This document shows positions 18,964-27,215 of a stretch of 38,196 bases of DNA, in pieces (positions within the stretch are counted from its first letter, which is position 1; every line of letters starts with the position of its first letter). Made by a program: the position numbers and the translations under genes. Under the pieces are notes generated by a model. It did no database searches. It was not told the origin of the DNA and saw nothing but the letters and a program-made list of their open reading frames with translations. Location: contig JAKDNM010000024.1 in assembly GCA_030456445.1 (NCBI GenBank), positions 1 to 38,196 on the forward strand, given 5' to 3'. Source of the stretch: Hyphomicrobiales bacterium (GTDB lineage: Bacteria > Pseudomonadota > Alphaproteobacteria > Rhizobiales > Rhizobiaceae).

Positions 18964-19308
18964 CTACGCCTTTCTCCGCTCCAGAAGCTTCTCCGCCGTG
19001 TCCTGCAACGCCGCGATTTCCCTGTCGAACCCGGCGATCGACTTCGTCCGCGTCTCGCAATAGATCATGCCAGATTCGAGGTCCTTCAGCTTGCGGTCCG
19101 ACCAGTCGCTGGCGCCTTCGCCGTCGATGGCGAAGGAAAGCGTGGAAGCGTTGCCGACCGTGCGGTCGTAGCGCTCTTGCAGCCCTTTTCGTTCCAGTTC
19201 GAGTTCCGCCCTGACCTCGACGAGCAACTTCACGATGCGCTCCGCCCGCGCCGCGTCGTTATCCCGGTCGCGCTCGGCCGATCGCTGTCGAAAAAGACCC
19301 TTCAGCAT
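18964..19308 (-). CDS. Hypothetical coiled-coil protein
   Basis: A 114-residue, highly charged and largely helical protein. RIVKLLVEVRAELELERKGL and FDREIAALQDTAEKLLERRK look like coiled-coil segments separated by a less helical middle (TVGNASTLSFAIDGEGASDW). No signal peptide or membrane segment is present. The ATG has GGAGA five bases upstream, and codon use resembles that of the neighbours. I do not recognise a family or a function. It lies between the VOC gene and the VanZ-like gene on the same strand, with about 80-base gaps. Confidence 0.68.
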   Translation of the reverse strand: MLKGLFRQRSAERDRDNDAARAERIVKLLVEVRAELELERKGLQERYDRTVGNASTLSFAIDGEGASDWSDRKLKDLESGMIYCETRTKSIAGFDREIAALQDTAEKLLERRKA

Positions 19309-19391
19309 GCGCTCTCCGCTTTACGGCCGGTCCGGAAGTTCCACTGATAATAGCACACATGCAGGGAGCCGTTAATGAAAGCCGGCGCCGG

Positions 19392-19730
19392 TCAGGACGT
19401 GCTCAAAACGAGCACCATATGCGCGGCGAGCACGCCGAGGATGCCGCCCGCCGCCTTTACCGTGGCATCCCAGAACCTGGCGTGGCGATCCGGCGTCAGA
19501 TATTGCATGGTCTCGATGCCGAACGCCGCAACCGCGATAAAGCCGATTGCCCACAGCCAACGGCGGCGATAGCCGAATCCCAGGAACAGTCCCGACACCA
19601 GAAAGCCGACGAAGCGGTCGAAATCGGGCCCGAATCCCAGTCGCGGCCTGAGGCCGATCGGCGAGACGGTCGCAAAAACGATTGCCAGAAGGATAAGCCA
19701 GCCAATGATTCGGCACGCGATGCGTATCAT
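19392..19730 (-). CDS. VanZ-like membrane protein
   Basis: A 112-residue inner-membrane protein with three to four hydrophobic helices (IIGWLILLAIVFATVSPIGL, FVGFLVSGLFLGFGY, LWAIGFIAVAAFGIETMQYL, GILGVLAAHMVLVL). The text ETMQYLTPDRHARFWDATVK followed by AAGG matches the conserved core of the VanZ superfamily, in which the (E/D)xxQ...R...D pattern recurs. VanZ is known from teicoplanin resistance, but most such proteins in proteobacteria have no known role, and no resistance should be inferred. The ribosome site is weak. Confidence 0.78.
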   Translation of the reverse strand: MIRIACRIIGWLILLAIVFATVSPIGLRPRLGFGPDFDRFVGFLVSGLFLGFGYRRRWLWAIGFIAVAAFGIETMQYLTPDRHARFWDATVKAAGGILGVLAAHMVLVLSTS

Positions 19731-19833
19731 ACCTGCTCATAACCGCCCGAACATCGGAACGCCAGACAGAGAAATCGGCGGCACGTTCACCAATCCGTCA
19801 GCGCGGTGGAAATGCCGGCGGGCGCAACCGAAG

Positions 19834-21054
19834 TCACGCGCGCGGCGAGTGAACATGCTCGGGCCGAACGCCGAGCCCGACCCAGGAGGCAAAACGCCTT
19901 TGCAGCCAGGGGATGGCGGATATGATGCGGATCGGCAGTGGCGGCTTCGGCGCGCGCTCCTTGTCTTTCAAAAGGGGTGTCAGGATGAGACGGTGCGCCT
20001 GCACTTGCACGAACTGGATGATCCGCGTCGGCCACAGCCTGCGCACGCGCACGCGCTCCAGATCCGCATCGGTAAGCGTGCCGGAGGCAAGGCGGCCGGC
20101 CAAAAGATTGGCTGCGGCCACCGCGTCCTGTATGGCGAGATTGATGCCGATGCCGCCGACCGGCGACATGGCGTGCGCGCTGTCCCCGATCATCACCAGT
20201 CCCGGCCGCGACCATTTCTCCAACCGGTCGACGGTGACGGTCAAAAGCTTGACGTCGTCGAAGCTTGCGATCTGGTCGATATGGGGGGCGAGCCACGGCA
20301 CGGCATCGATGACGGACCGGCGGAATGCGTCGAGGCCGGCGGCGCGTATCTTGGGCGCTTCGTCCTTGGCGATGACATAGGCGCATTGCCAGTAATCGCC
20401 CCGGTTGATGGTCACCACGATGCGGCCGGCAGCCGCGTTGAACAGCACGTCCTCCCCTTGATTGGGGTCGCGGTCGACGCGGAACCAGAACACGTCGATG
20501 GGCGCGCCGATGTCGAGCACCTTCAGGCCGCTTGCCTCGCGAACGGTCGAATGGCGGCCGTCGGCGCCGATGGTCAGTTTCGCCCTGATCCCGATTTCGC
20601 CTTCCGGCCCTTTGGCGCGGACGCCGACGACGCGGCCGTTCTCCTCGATGAGGCCGGTCGCCTCGGTATTCATGGCGAGCGAGAACGAGGGCAGCTTTTT
20701 TGCCTCATCGGACAGGAAGTCGAGAAAATCCCATTGCGGCATGAGAACAATGAAGGGGTAATGCGCCTTGATCCGGGTAAAGTCGCCGATGCGCAGATGC
20801 GTGTCGCCGAAATTGCCGCCGAGGCGCTCGATCTTCTGGTGCGGGCGTTTCAGGAGCCCTTCGGCCAGCCCGAGTTCGTACATGATCTCCAGCGTCGAGG
20901 GATGTACCGTGTCGCCGCGGAAATCGCGCAGGAAATCGCCGTGCTTCTCCAGAACCAGCGTCTTCACGCCGGCACGGGCGAAGAGGTAGCCCGCCATCAT
21001 GCCAGCCGGCCCACCGCCGACGATGCAGCATTCGGTGTCGATGACCACGCTCAT
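19834..21054 (-). CDS. FAD-dependent aromatic-ring-hydroxylase-like monooxygenase
   Basis: A 406-residue class A flavoprotein monooxygenase. The motifs appear in order. The dinucleotide-binding CCIVGGGPAGMMAGYLFARA and the glutamate-ended strand TLVLEKHGDF are at the N-terminus. The DG motif LTIGADGRHSTVREASG is in the middle, and the GD motif LVMIGDSAHAMSPVGGIGIN is near residue 290. The FAD_binding_3 architecture is complete. The substrate is unknown, and it may instead be a ubiquinone- or polyketide-type hydroxylase. Its ATG overlaps the stop of the upstream MoCF-domain gene by four bases (ATGA), so the two are translationally coupled. Confidence 0.9.
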   Translation of the reverse strand: MSVVIDTECCIVGGGPAGMMAGYLFARAGVKTLVLEKHGDFLRDFRGDTVHPSTLEIMYELGLAEGLLKRPHQKIERLGGNFGDTHLRIGDFTRIKAHYPFIVLMPQWDFLDFLSDEAKKLPSFSLAMNTEATGLIEENGRVVGVRAKGPEGEIGIRAKLTIGADGRHSTVREASGLKVLDIGAPIDVFWFRVDRDPNQGEDVLFNAAAGRIVVTINRGDYWQCAYVIAKDEAPKIRAAGLDAFRRSVIDAVPWLAPHIDQIASFDDVKLLTVTVDRLEKWSRPGLVMIGDSAHAMSPVGGIGINLAIQDAVAAANLLAGRLASGTLTDADLERVRVRRLWPTRIIQFVQVQAHRLILTPLLKDKERAPKPPLPIRIISAIPWLQRRFASWVGLGVRPEHVHSPRA

Positions 21055-21791
21055 GCGGCTTTGCCGATATCCGACACCATGGCGGCGACATCGGCTTCGG
21101 CGCTTGCCAGCGCCTCGGGCGAGCGCGACCGGATGACGAGGTCGGTGGAAAACTTGCCCTCGAAGGATTTCGGATAGGAGCCGATGATCGTGTCGGGGTG
21201 CGCCTTCTGGATGGCGGCAAGCGCATCGGCCACCGCGCCCTCCCCATAGGGACAGTGCACCGTCGCGGAGAGAAGCTTCTGCCCGGTCTTCAGCGTCGGC
21301 ACGACATTGTCGAGCATGGCCTGGAAGATCGAGGGGACGCCGGCCATGACATAGACATTCTCCATCTGGAAGCCCGGCGCAGTGGAAATAGGGTTGCGGA
21401 TATGCTTTGCGCCGACCGGCATGCGCGCCATGCGCTTGCGTGCCGCCGTCATCTCGAGGCCGCGCTTCACATAGGCCGATTCCATCATGGCGAGCGCTTT
21501 GGCGTCGTAGTCGCAGGGCACGCCGAAAGCCCTGGAAATCGCGTCGGCCGTGATGTCGTCATGCGTCGGGCCGATGCCGCCGGTAGTGAAGACATACGCG
21601 TAGCGGGTTCTCAGCGCGTTGACCGCGCCGACGATCTCGTCTTCCTCGTCGGGCACGATCCGCACCTCTTTCAGGTCGATGCCGATCGCCGTCATGATGT
21701 CCGCGAGATGGCCGACATTCTTGTCCTTGGTGCGACCGGACAGGATCTCGTCGCCGATCACGACCATCGCGGCAGTCACGGTTTCAGGCAT
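21051..21791 (-). CDS. MoCF-domain protein, CinA N-terminal-like
   Basis: A 246-residue single-domain protein of the CinA N-terminal (COG1058) type. The molybdopterin-binding fold is visible as AMVVIGDEILSGRTKDKNVG at the start, YVFTTGGIGPTHDDITADAI in the middle and NVYVMAGVPSIFQAMLDNVV later. Full CinA proteins add a nicotinamide-nucleotide amidase domain, which is absent here. Despite the fold, these proteins are not proven cofactor enzymes; ADP-ribose pyrophosphatase activity is known in relatives. It overlaps the flavin monooxygenase gene by four bases and is transcribed away from the TauD-like gene. Confidence 0.86.
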   Translation of the reverse strand: MPETVTAAMVVIGDEILSGRTKDKNVGHLADIMTAIGIDLKEVRIVPDEEDEIVGAVNALRTRYAYVFTTGGIGPTHDDITADAISRAFGVPCDYDAKALAMMESAYVKRGLEMTAARKRMARMPVGAKHIRNPISTAPGFQMENVYVMAGVPSIFQAMLDNVVPTLKTGQKLLSATVHCPYGEGAVADALAAIQKAHPDTIIGSYPKSFEGKFSTDLVIRSRSPEALASAEADVAAMVSDIGKAA

Positions 21792-21971
21792 CGAAGCGCT
21801 CCGTCAAAGGGAAGGAAGTGGTAGCGCTGACGGGCGGGCACCGCAATGGTGCCACATCTGACCAAAATGGGACCATGCGACATTTGGATTGTCAATGAAC
21901 GCCGAAATGCTGCAATCTGGCGAGAAACCCCATCCATGAAAAGAAGAACGGGGCATTCGGAGGAACACGCC

Positions 21972-23018
21972 ATGGAAATGCCGCCGCCCCTTATCGATTC
22001 CCCGGCCGCGTGGACCGGCGAGGAAATGGCGAGGCACAAGGAGCGATGGCTGGTCGAGCTTTCGCCTGAAGACATCGCGGAACTGGAAGCGGCGGGGAAC
22101 GCCTATCTTGCGCGGACGGACGATATCGGCGCGCTGAAGAAGGAGGATTTTCCTTTGCCGCGCCTTGCCGCTCATCTGGCGGCGCTGCGCGAAAAGCTGG
22201 TGGACGGCATCGGCTTCGAGGTGTTGCGCGGGCTTCCGGTGGAAAATTATTCGCGGGAGCTTGCGGCGACCGTCTTTTGCGGCGTCGGCGCGCATCTGGG
22301 CAGCGCGCGCTCGCAAAACGCCAAGGGCCACATCCTCGGCCATGTGCGCGATACCGGCGCCAGCGCCAGGGACACGAACACCCGCATCTACCAGACGGCC
22401 GAGCGGCAGACCTTCCATACCGATTCCGCCGATGTCGTCGGCCTGCTCTGCATGAAGGACGCGAGGGAGGGCGGAGAGTCGCTGCTGGTCAGCACCGTCA
22501 CGATCTACAACGAGATGCAGAGGCGCCGGCCCGACCTCGTGCCGCTCCTCTTCGACCCGATCGCCACCGACCGGCGCGGCGAGATACCGGAAGGGCAGAA
22601 GGCTTATTTCGAGATTCCCGTGCTCAATTGGCATCGCGGCCACCTGACCGGCATGTACCAGCGGCAATATATCGACAGCGCCCAGCGCTTTCCCGACGCC
22701 ATGCGCCTGACCGACCGGCATGTCGAGGCGCTCGATCTATTCGACAGCCTCGCCAACGATCCGAAGCTCAATCTCGTCATGCGGCTGAAGCCGGGCGACC
22801 TGCAGTTCGTCTACAACCATTCCATGCTGCACGACCGCATGGGCTTTCTCGACTGGGCGGAATCGGAGAAGCGCCGGCACATGCTGCGGCTGTGGCTCTC
22901 GGTTCCCGGCGACCGGTCGCTGCCGGAGTGTTTCAGGCAGCGCTACGGCTCGATCGAGATCGGCGACCGCGGCGGCATCATCACCAAGGACACGCGGCTC
23001 AACGCGCCATTGGGGTAG
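21972..23018 (+). CDS. TauD/TfdA-family Fe(II)/2-oxoglutarate dioxygenase-like protein
   Basis: A 348-residue protein with the TauD-type jelly-roll features. The facial-triad start is FHTDSADVVGLLCMKDA (His and Asp) and the distal histidine is in FVYNHSMLHDR. The arginine for 2-oxoglutarate lies in the following KRRHMLRLWLSVPG. The substrate is unknown; sulfonates, alkyl-sulfates, carnitine precursors or amino acids are all handled in this superfamily. The start at 21972 (MEMPPPLIDSP) has GGAGGAA at ideal distance. The frame is open back to 21846, but the extra 42 codons lack such support. It is divergent from the CinA-like gene and followed by a strong hairpin. Confidence 0.86.
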   Translation: MEMPPPLIDSPAAWTGEEMARHKERWLVELSPEDIAELEAAGNAYLARTDDIGALKKEDFPLPRLAAHLAALREKLVDGIGFEVLRGLPVENYSRELAATVFCGVGAHLGSARSQNAKGHILGHVRDTGASARDTNTRIYQTAERQTFHTDSADVVGLLCMKDAREGGESLLVSTVTIYNEMQRRRPDLVPLLFDPIATDRRGEIPEGQKAYFEIPVLNWHRGHLTGMYQRQYIDSAQRFPDAMRLTDRHVEALDLFDSLANDPKLNLVMRLKPGDLQFVYNHSMLHDRMGFLDWAESEKRRHMLRLWLSVPGDRSLPECFRQRYGSIEIGDRGGIITKDTRLNAPLG

Positions 23019-23028
23019 CGGCCGGGGC

Positions 23029-23052
23029 GGCGGGAAGGATATCCTTCCCGCC
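23029..23052 (+). terminator. Perfect palindrome after the TauD-like gene
   Basis: GGCGGGAAGGAT (23029-23040) is followed directly by its exact complement (23041-23052), 10 bases after the stop. It has no loop or T-run, so it may act as a 3' stability element or a symmetric protein site as well as a terminator. Confidence 0.55.
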
Positions 23053-23073
23053 GGGTGAAGGGCTCATTCAGGC

Positions 23074-23100
23074 AAAAAAAAGCAAGGCGCGAAGCCTTGC
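23074..23100 (-). terminator. Intrinsic terminator of the minus-strand small RNA
   Basis: Seven-base perfect stem (23100-23094 with 23088-23082), 5-base loop, then eight U's in the minus-strand transcript (A-run 23074-23081 on the plus strand). The orientation shows that it ends a transcript coming from the right, where no minus-strand protein gene lies. Confidence 0.88.
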
Positions 23101-23225
23101 GAGATAAACGCGTCCGATCCTTATTCCGGTTTCCCGGCGGCTGCGCATTACCGCGCCAGGATCACATCCTCCCAAGACTTTGACCGCGTAGGGGAGTGGA
23201 TTTATTCTCCATTCCCTCGTTTATC
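23074..23225 (-). ncRNA. Probable trans-encoded small RNA upstream of proS
   Basis: On the minus strand a complete small transcription unit is visible. A promoter-like pair, GTGACA (23260-23255) and CTAAGG (23237-23232), has 17 bases between. An RNA of about 150 bases would start near 23225. It ends with a textbook terminator (GCAAGGC/GCCTTGC around a 5-base loop, then eight U's) at 23100-23074. The predicted RNA is highly structured. GATAAACG near the 5' end pairs exactly with CGTTTATC just before the terminator (23110-23103). The internal hairpins are GGGAATGGA/TCCACTCCC, AGGAT/ATCCT and GCGC/GCGC. No open reading frame is present. The position next to proS and the size recall the conserved rhizobial alpha-r small RNAs (I think alpha-r9), but I cannot confirm the family. 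Confidence 0.72.
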
Positions 23226-23231
23226 GGGAAA

Positions 23232-23260
23232 CCTTAGACCAATCCCGAGCGGATTGTCAC
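23232..23260 (-). promoter_or_regulatory. Putative promoter of the small RNA
   Basis: GTGACA (23260-23255), 17-base spacer, CTAAGG (23237-23232) on the minus strand, placing the start near 23225. The match to the rhizobial sigma-70 consensus (CTTGAC, CTATAT) is partial. Confidence 0.5.
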
Positions 23261-23463
23261 GAAAAATATTGCGCTGAAAAGCCCATTGATGTGCTGCGCT
23301 GCACAATGGCGAGGCTGATGGCGGCCATTATACTGGCGTATACAGAGCACGAAAGGACCGCACCGCGCTCGGGTTCCCAAGCCGCCTTGAAATAGCTATG
23401 AAGCGCGTGAACTTCCCGCACGAACGCCGCCGATTCCGCCGGCCCGAATCCACGGACCTATCC

Positions 23464-24792
23464 ATGCGATTGTCGCACTATTTCCTGCCCATCCTCAAAG
23501 AGAACCCGCGCGAGGCGGAAATCGTCTCGCATCGCCTGATGCTGCGGGCGGGCATGATCCGCCAGCAGGCGGCGGGCAGCTTTTCCTGGCTGCCACTCGG
23601 CAAACGCGTGCTCGACAAGGTCGCCGGGATCGTCCGCGAGGAGCAGAACCGCGCAGGCGCGCTGGAGATCATCATGCCGACCATCCAGTCGGCCGATCTG
23701 TGGCGCGAGAGCGGCCGCTATGACGATTACGGCAAGGAGATGCTGCGCATCAAGGACCGGCACGAGCGCGACATGCTCTACGGGCCGACCAATGAGGAGA
23801 TGGTGACGGAGATCTTCCGCGCCTATGTGAAGTCCTACAAGGACCTGCCGCTCAACCTCTATCACATACAGTGGAAATTCCGCGACGAGGTAAGGCCGCG
23901 CTTCGGCGTCATGCGCTCCCGGGAATTCCTGATGAAGGACGCCTATTCCTTCGATCTCGATTTCGAAGGTGCCCGCGCCGCTTATAACCGCATGTTCGTC
24001 GCCTATCTGAGGACTTTTACGCGCATGGGTTTGCAGGCGATCCCCATGCGCGCCGACACCGGCCCGATCGGCGGCGACCTTTCCCACGAATTCATCATCC
24101 TGGCCGAAACCGGCGAGAGCGCGGTCTTCTGCGACCGCGAGTTTCTTTCCCTGCCCGTGCCGGACGCGAGTACCGATTTTTCCAACGACGCCGAGATTGC
24201 CGGCATCGTCGCGGAATGGACGCGGCCCTACGCGGCAACCGACGACATGCATCAAGAGACCGAGTGGGCGACTGTGCCCGAGAAGGAGCGGCTTTCGGCG
24301 CGCGGTATCGAAGTTGGGCATATCTTTCATTTCGGAGAGAAATATTCCAAGCCCATGGGCGCCAGCGTTACCGGCCCGGACGGCAAGGAGCATTTCGTCT
24401 CGGGCGGCTCCTACGGTATCGGCCCGAGCCGGCTGGTTGCGGCCATCATCGAGGCGAGCCATGACGACAACGGCATCATCTGGCCGGAAGCCGTGGCGCC
24501 GTTCCACGTGATGCTCATCAACATGAAGCCGGGCGACGCGGCCTGCGACGCGCTCTGCGAGAAATTGCAGGCGGCCTATGAGAAGGCCGGGCGGGAAGTT
24601 CTCTATGACGACACCGACAGCCGAGCCGGCGCGAAATTCGCGACCGCCGACCTGATCGGCATTCCCTTGCAGGTGATCGTCGGTCCGCGCGGCGCGGCCG
24701 ACGGCACGGTCGAGGTGAAGAAGCGCGCCACCGGCGAGCGGGACGTCAAGAAGATCGACGAGCTTCTGTCGACGCTGGAGAGGGCCGAGTGA
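23464..24792 (+). CDS. proS: Prolyl-tRNA synthetase (short alphaproteobacterial type)
   Basis: Charges tRNA-Pro. Class II synthetase of 442 residues, the length of the alphaproteobacterial ProRS that lacks the inserted editing domain. Motif 1 region text is [20 protein letters not shown]. Motif 2 is [20 protein letters not shown], followed by MKDAYSFD. Motif 3 is [20 protein letters not shown]. The anticodon-binding domain closes the protein ([20 protein letters not shown]). The start at 23464 ([15 protein letters not shown]) matches the family; the 22-codon upstream extension, to 23398, does not. The stop overlaps the lolC GTG start by four bases, so proS-lolC-lolD form an operon. Confidence 0.97.
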   Translation: MRLSHYFLPILKENPREAEIVSHRLMLRAGMIRQQAAGSFSWLPLGKRVLDKVAGIVREEQNRAGALEIIMPTIQSADLWRESGRYDDYGKEMLRIKDRHERDMLYGPTNEEMVTEIFRAYVKSYKDLPLNLYHIQWKFRDEVRPRFGVMRSREFLMKDAYSFDLDFEGARAAYNRMFVAYLRTFTRMGLQAIPMRADTGPIGGDLSHEFIILAETGESAVFCDREFLSLPVPDASTDFSNDAEIAGIVAEWTRPYAATDDMHQETEWATVPEKERLSARGIEVGHIFHFGEKYSKPMGASVTGPDGKEHFVSGGSYGIGPSRLVAAIIEASHDDNGIIWPEAVAPFHVMLINMKPGDAACDALCEKLQAAYEKAGREVLYDDTDSRAGAKFATADLIGIPLQVIVGPRGAADGTVEVKKRATGERDVKKIDELLSTLERAE

Positions 24793-26114
24793 CGCAAGCG
24801 GCGGCCAGCGCGGTAGCGAACGGCCAGAAGGCCAAGCCGAACGGCGTGCCGACCGCCGGAGCCGGGCCGTTCTCGCTGTTCGAGCGGATGGTTGCCTGGC
24901 GTTACCTTCGTGCCCGCCGCAAGGAGACGGTGATCTCGGTCATCGCCTCGATCTCGTTCCTCGGCATCATGCTCGGCGTCGCGACGCTGATCATCGTGAT
25001 GGCCGTGATGAACGGCTTTCGCGAGGAGCTTTTGACGCGCATCCTCGGCATCAACGGCCACCTGATCATGCAGCCGATCGATCGGCCGCTCGACGATTAC
25101 GACGCGGTCGCCAAGCGGATCGACGGGGTCCCCGGCGTCAAGATGGCGATCCCGCTGGTGGAAGGGCAGGTGCTGGCATCCGGCAAGGTGGGCGCCGGGA
25201 CCGGAGCTTTGGTGCGCGGCATCCGCGAGGCCGACCTGAAGAAGATCGACCTTGTCGCCAGGCAGCTCAAAGCCGGGACGCTGGACGGGTTCGACGAAAG
25301 CGGCGGCGTGGCGATCGGCGATCGGATGGCGGAAAATCTCGGCCTCGAACTCGGCGATACCATCACGCTGATCTCGCCCGATGGCGACGTGACGCCGTTT
25401 GGCACGACGCCGCGCGTCAAGGCCTATACGATCACGGCGATCTTCGAAATCGGCATGTCGGAATACGATTCCACCATCATCTTCATGCCGTTTTCGGAGG
25501 CTCAGGCCTATTTCAATTTCGGCGACAAGGCGCAGACCATCGAGATTTATCTCGATAACCCCGACAACGTGGATGAAATGCGGCCCAAGATAGAGGCCGC
25601 GGCGAAGCGCCAGCTCTATCTTGTCGACTGGCGCACCCGCAACGAGACGTTCTTCTCCGCGCTGGAGGTCGAGCGCAACGTCATGTTCATGATCCTGACC
25701 CTAATCGTGCTGGTGGCGGCGCTCAACATCATCTCCGGCCTGATCATGCTGGTGAAGGACAAGGGCAGCGATATCGCCATCCTTCGCACCATGGGCGCGA
25801 CCAGCGGCGCGATCATGCGCATCTTCCTGATGGCGGGTTCGGCGATCGGCGCCGCCGGCACCCTTGCCGGGGTGGCGCTGGGCGTCGTCGTCTGTCTCAA
25901 TGTAGAGCGCATCCGCGAATTCTTTTCCTGGCTCCTGGGCACGACGCTGTTCAATCCGGAACTCTATTTCCTCAGCCAGTTGCCGGCGCGCATGGATGCG
26001 AGCGAGACCATCTCGGTGGTGATCATGGCGCTGGTGCTTTCCTTCCTGGCGACGTTGTTCCCGGCATGGCGGGCCGCCCGGCTCGATCCGGTCGAAGCCC
26101 TGAGGTACGAATGA
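24789..26114 (+). CDS. lolC: Lipoprotein-releasing ABC transporter permease LolC/LolE
   Basis: Inner-membrane subunit of the complex that extracts lipoproteins from the inner membrane and hands them to LolA. The protein has 441 residues. The first membrane helix ([20 protein letters not shown], then VMAVMNGF) is followed by a large periplasmic domain. The C-terminal FtsX-type domain has three helices ([59 protein letters not shown]). Alphaproteobacteria usually have one such permease, so the protein probably serves as homodimer. The GTG start overlaps the proS stop and its own stop overlaps lolD. Gene name lolC follows common usage; lolE would be equally valid. Confidence 0.94.
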   Translation: MTQAAASAVANGQKAKPNGVPTAGAGPFSLFERMVAWRYLRARRKETVISVIASISFLGIMLGVATLIIVMAVMNGFREELLTRILGINGHLIMQPIDRPLDDYDAVAKRIDGVPGVKMAIPLVEGQVLASGKVGAGTGALVRGIREADLKKIDLVARQLKAGTLDGFDESGGVAIGDRMAENLGLELGDTITLISPDGDVTPFGTTPRVKAYTITAIFEIGMSEYDSTIIFMPFSEAQAYFNFGDKAQTIEIYLDNPDNVDEMRPKIEAAAKRQLYLVDWRTRNETFFSALEVERNVMFMILTLIVLVAALNIISGLIMLVKDKGSDIAILRTMGATSGAIMRIFLMAGSAIGAAGTLAGVALGVVVCLNVERIREFFSWLLGTTLFNPELYFLSQLPARMDASETISVVIMALVLSFLATLFPAWRAARLDPVEALRYE

Positions 26115-26800
26115 TGGCCGACAGCCTCGTCCTCGAACTGAAGGCGGTGGAGCGCTACTATCTTCAGGGGCCGAAGCGGCTGACGATCCTGAGCGGCGCG
26201 GAATTTTCGCTGAAGCGCGGCGAGATGGTGGCGCTGGTGGCGCCGTCGGGCACGGGCAAGTCGACCATGCTGCATGCCGCCGGCCTTCTCGAACGGCCGA
26301 ACAGCGGCGACGTGATCGTCAACAACCGTGCCTGCGGGCGGCTTTCGGACGACGACCGCACGGCGATCCGCCGCAACGAGATCGGCTTCGTCTACCAGTT
26401 CCATCACCTCCTGCCTGAATTCTCGGCGCTCGAGAACATCATGATGCCGCAGATCATCCGCGGCCTCAGCCGTGCCCAGGCGCGGGAGCGGGCGGTGCAG
26501 CTTCTCGACTATATGAAGATCGGCAAGCGCGCCGAGCATCGGCCGTCGGAACTGTCGGGCGGCGAGCAGCAGCGCGTGGCGATCGCGCGCGCGGTGGCCA
26601 ACGCGCCGCTCATCCTGCTTGCCGACGAACCGACCGGCAATCTCGATCCCGGCACCGCGAACTATGTCTACGAGGCGCTCGAGGCGCTGGTCCGGCAATC
26701 GGGCCTGTCGGCGCTCTTCGCCACGCACAACCACGAGCTTGCGGCGCGTATGGACCGTCGCGTGACGCTCGCCGAAGGCAAGGTCGTGCCGATGCGCTGA
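26111..26800 (+). CDS. lolD: Lipoprotein-releasing ABC transporter ATPase LolD
   Basis: ATPase that drives lipoprotein release with LolC. It has 229 residues. Walker A is [20 protein letters not shown]. The LolD-specific Q-loop region is [20 protein letters not shown], followed by the signature [17 protein letters not shown] and Walker [16 protein letters not shown]. The H-loop is [15 protein letters not shown]. The start ATG at 26111 overlaps the lolC stop by four bases. An ATG at 26114 is equally possible. It is the last gene of the proS-lolC-lolD unit. Confidence 0.96.
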   Translation: MMADSLVLELKAVERYYLQGPKRLTILSGAEFSLKRGEMVALVAPSGTGKSTMLHAAGLLERPNSGDVIVNNRACGRLSDDDRTAIRRNEIGFVYQFHHLLPEFSALENIMMPQIIRGLSRAQARERAVQLLDYMKIGKRAEHRPSELSGGEQQRVAIARAVANAPLILLADEPTGNLDPGTANYVYEALEALVRQSGLSALFATHNHELAARMDRRVTLAEGKVVPMR

Positions 26801-26825
26801 GCGGCGCCTATCCGCTTTCCCCGTC

Positions 26826-26847
26826 ATGGCCGGGCTCGTCCCTGCCA
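26826..26847. repeat. GGCCGGG-type palindrome, degenerate copy
   Basis: ATGGCCGGG (26826-26834) and CCCTGCCAC (26839-26847) around CTCGT form an imperfect hairpin 26 bases after lolD. It is a decayed copy of the palindrome at 27168-27190. It may end the lol transcript. Confidence 0.5.
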
Positions 26848-26894
26848 CCCGCAACCGACCGACCTCCGCTGGCCAAGAAGCGGCATGGCGGGTG

Positions 26895-26929
26895 TTGACT
26901 AGCGAACAAAAATAGAACATAGTATGAAC
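26895..26929 (+). promoter_or_regulatory. Promoter with double LexA (SOS) box
   Basis: Three GAAC tetramers at 26904-26907, 26915-26918 and 26926-26929 are each spaced by exactly seven bases. They give two overlapping GAAC-N7-GAAC sites, which is the reverse reading of the known alphaproteobacterial LexA box GTTC-N7-GTTC. A TTGACT at 26895-26900 is a good -35, and the boxes cover the spacer and the -10 region (CATAGT at 26918-26923). Twenty-one bases downstream begins a ribosome site and a 28-codon gene. Regulation by LexA is inferred from the match. Confidence 0.82.
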
Positions 26930-26950
26930 ATAAAGGGACAGGAGAGAAAC

Positions 26951-27037
26951 ATGCCCGGTATTGTTCAAGACGTTTTTTCGCTGGTGGCCGTCAGCCTCTT
27001 CATCGTTTCGGCGGCAATGTGGATTGGCGCACTTTAG
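26951..27037 (+). CDS. 28-residue SOS-regulated membrane peptide
   Basis: A short gene missed by usual length limits. A strong AGGAGAG ribosome site precedes the ATG at 26951. The 28 codons read MPGIVQDVFSLVAVS followed by LFIVSAAMWIGAL and TAG. Residues 9-27 form a single hydrophobic helix, so the product should insert in the inner membrane with a short charged N-terminus. A double LexA box lies in its promoter. Size, topology and SOS control resemble Caulobacter SidA (cell-division inhibitor) and E. coli TisB (SOS membrane toxin), though there is no sequence identity I can claim. The TAG stop lies on the border of the RIME element starting at 27036. Function is unknown. Confidence 0.82.
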   Translation: MPGIVQDVFSLVAVSLFIVSAAMWIGAL

Positions 27038-27136
27038 AGCATGATGCGATTGGATTGAATCGCATCGTGCTCTTATCTCTTTGTTTGAGCACGATCTTTT
27101 CGGAAAACGGTTCCCACTTTTCCGGATCATGCTCCA
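27036..27136 (-). repeat. RIME-type intergenic mosaic element, copy A
   Basis: A 101-base element bounded by AGAGCATGAT and GATCATGCTC. It contains two nested palindromes: one around GATGCGATT/AATCGCATC and one around CGGAAAAGTGGGAACC/GGTTTTCCG, reading the minus strand. It is almost identical in reverse orientation to 31778-31878, with only a handful of differences. Structure and sequence match the Rhizobium-specific intergenic mosaic elements. Its first two bases form part of the stop codon of the SOS peptide. Confidence 0.88.
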
Positions 27137-27167
27137 AGGCATGGGTGAATAAGGCAGGCGGTTGAAG

Positions 27168-27190
27168 ATGGCCGGGACAAGCCCGGCCAT
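27168..27190. repeat. GGCCGGG palindrome, possible terminator of the RDD gene
   Basis: ATGGCCGGG (27168-27176) and CCCGGCCAT (27182-27190) pair perfectly around ACAAG. The sequence belongs to a short palindrome that is widespread in rhizobial intergenic DNA; a second decayed copy lies at 26826. It is 25 bases beyond the stop of the minus-strand RDD gene. Confidence 0.65.
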
Positions 27191-27215
27191 GCAAAAGCGC
27201 GGGCCTGGCGCGGGG

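Noticed and set aside
23074-23225. Assignment of the small RNA as 6S RNA
   Set aside because: Closing stem and hairpins are compatible, but I cannot place the 6S central bubble with confidence, so the family is left open.
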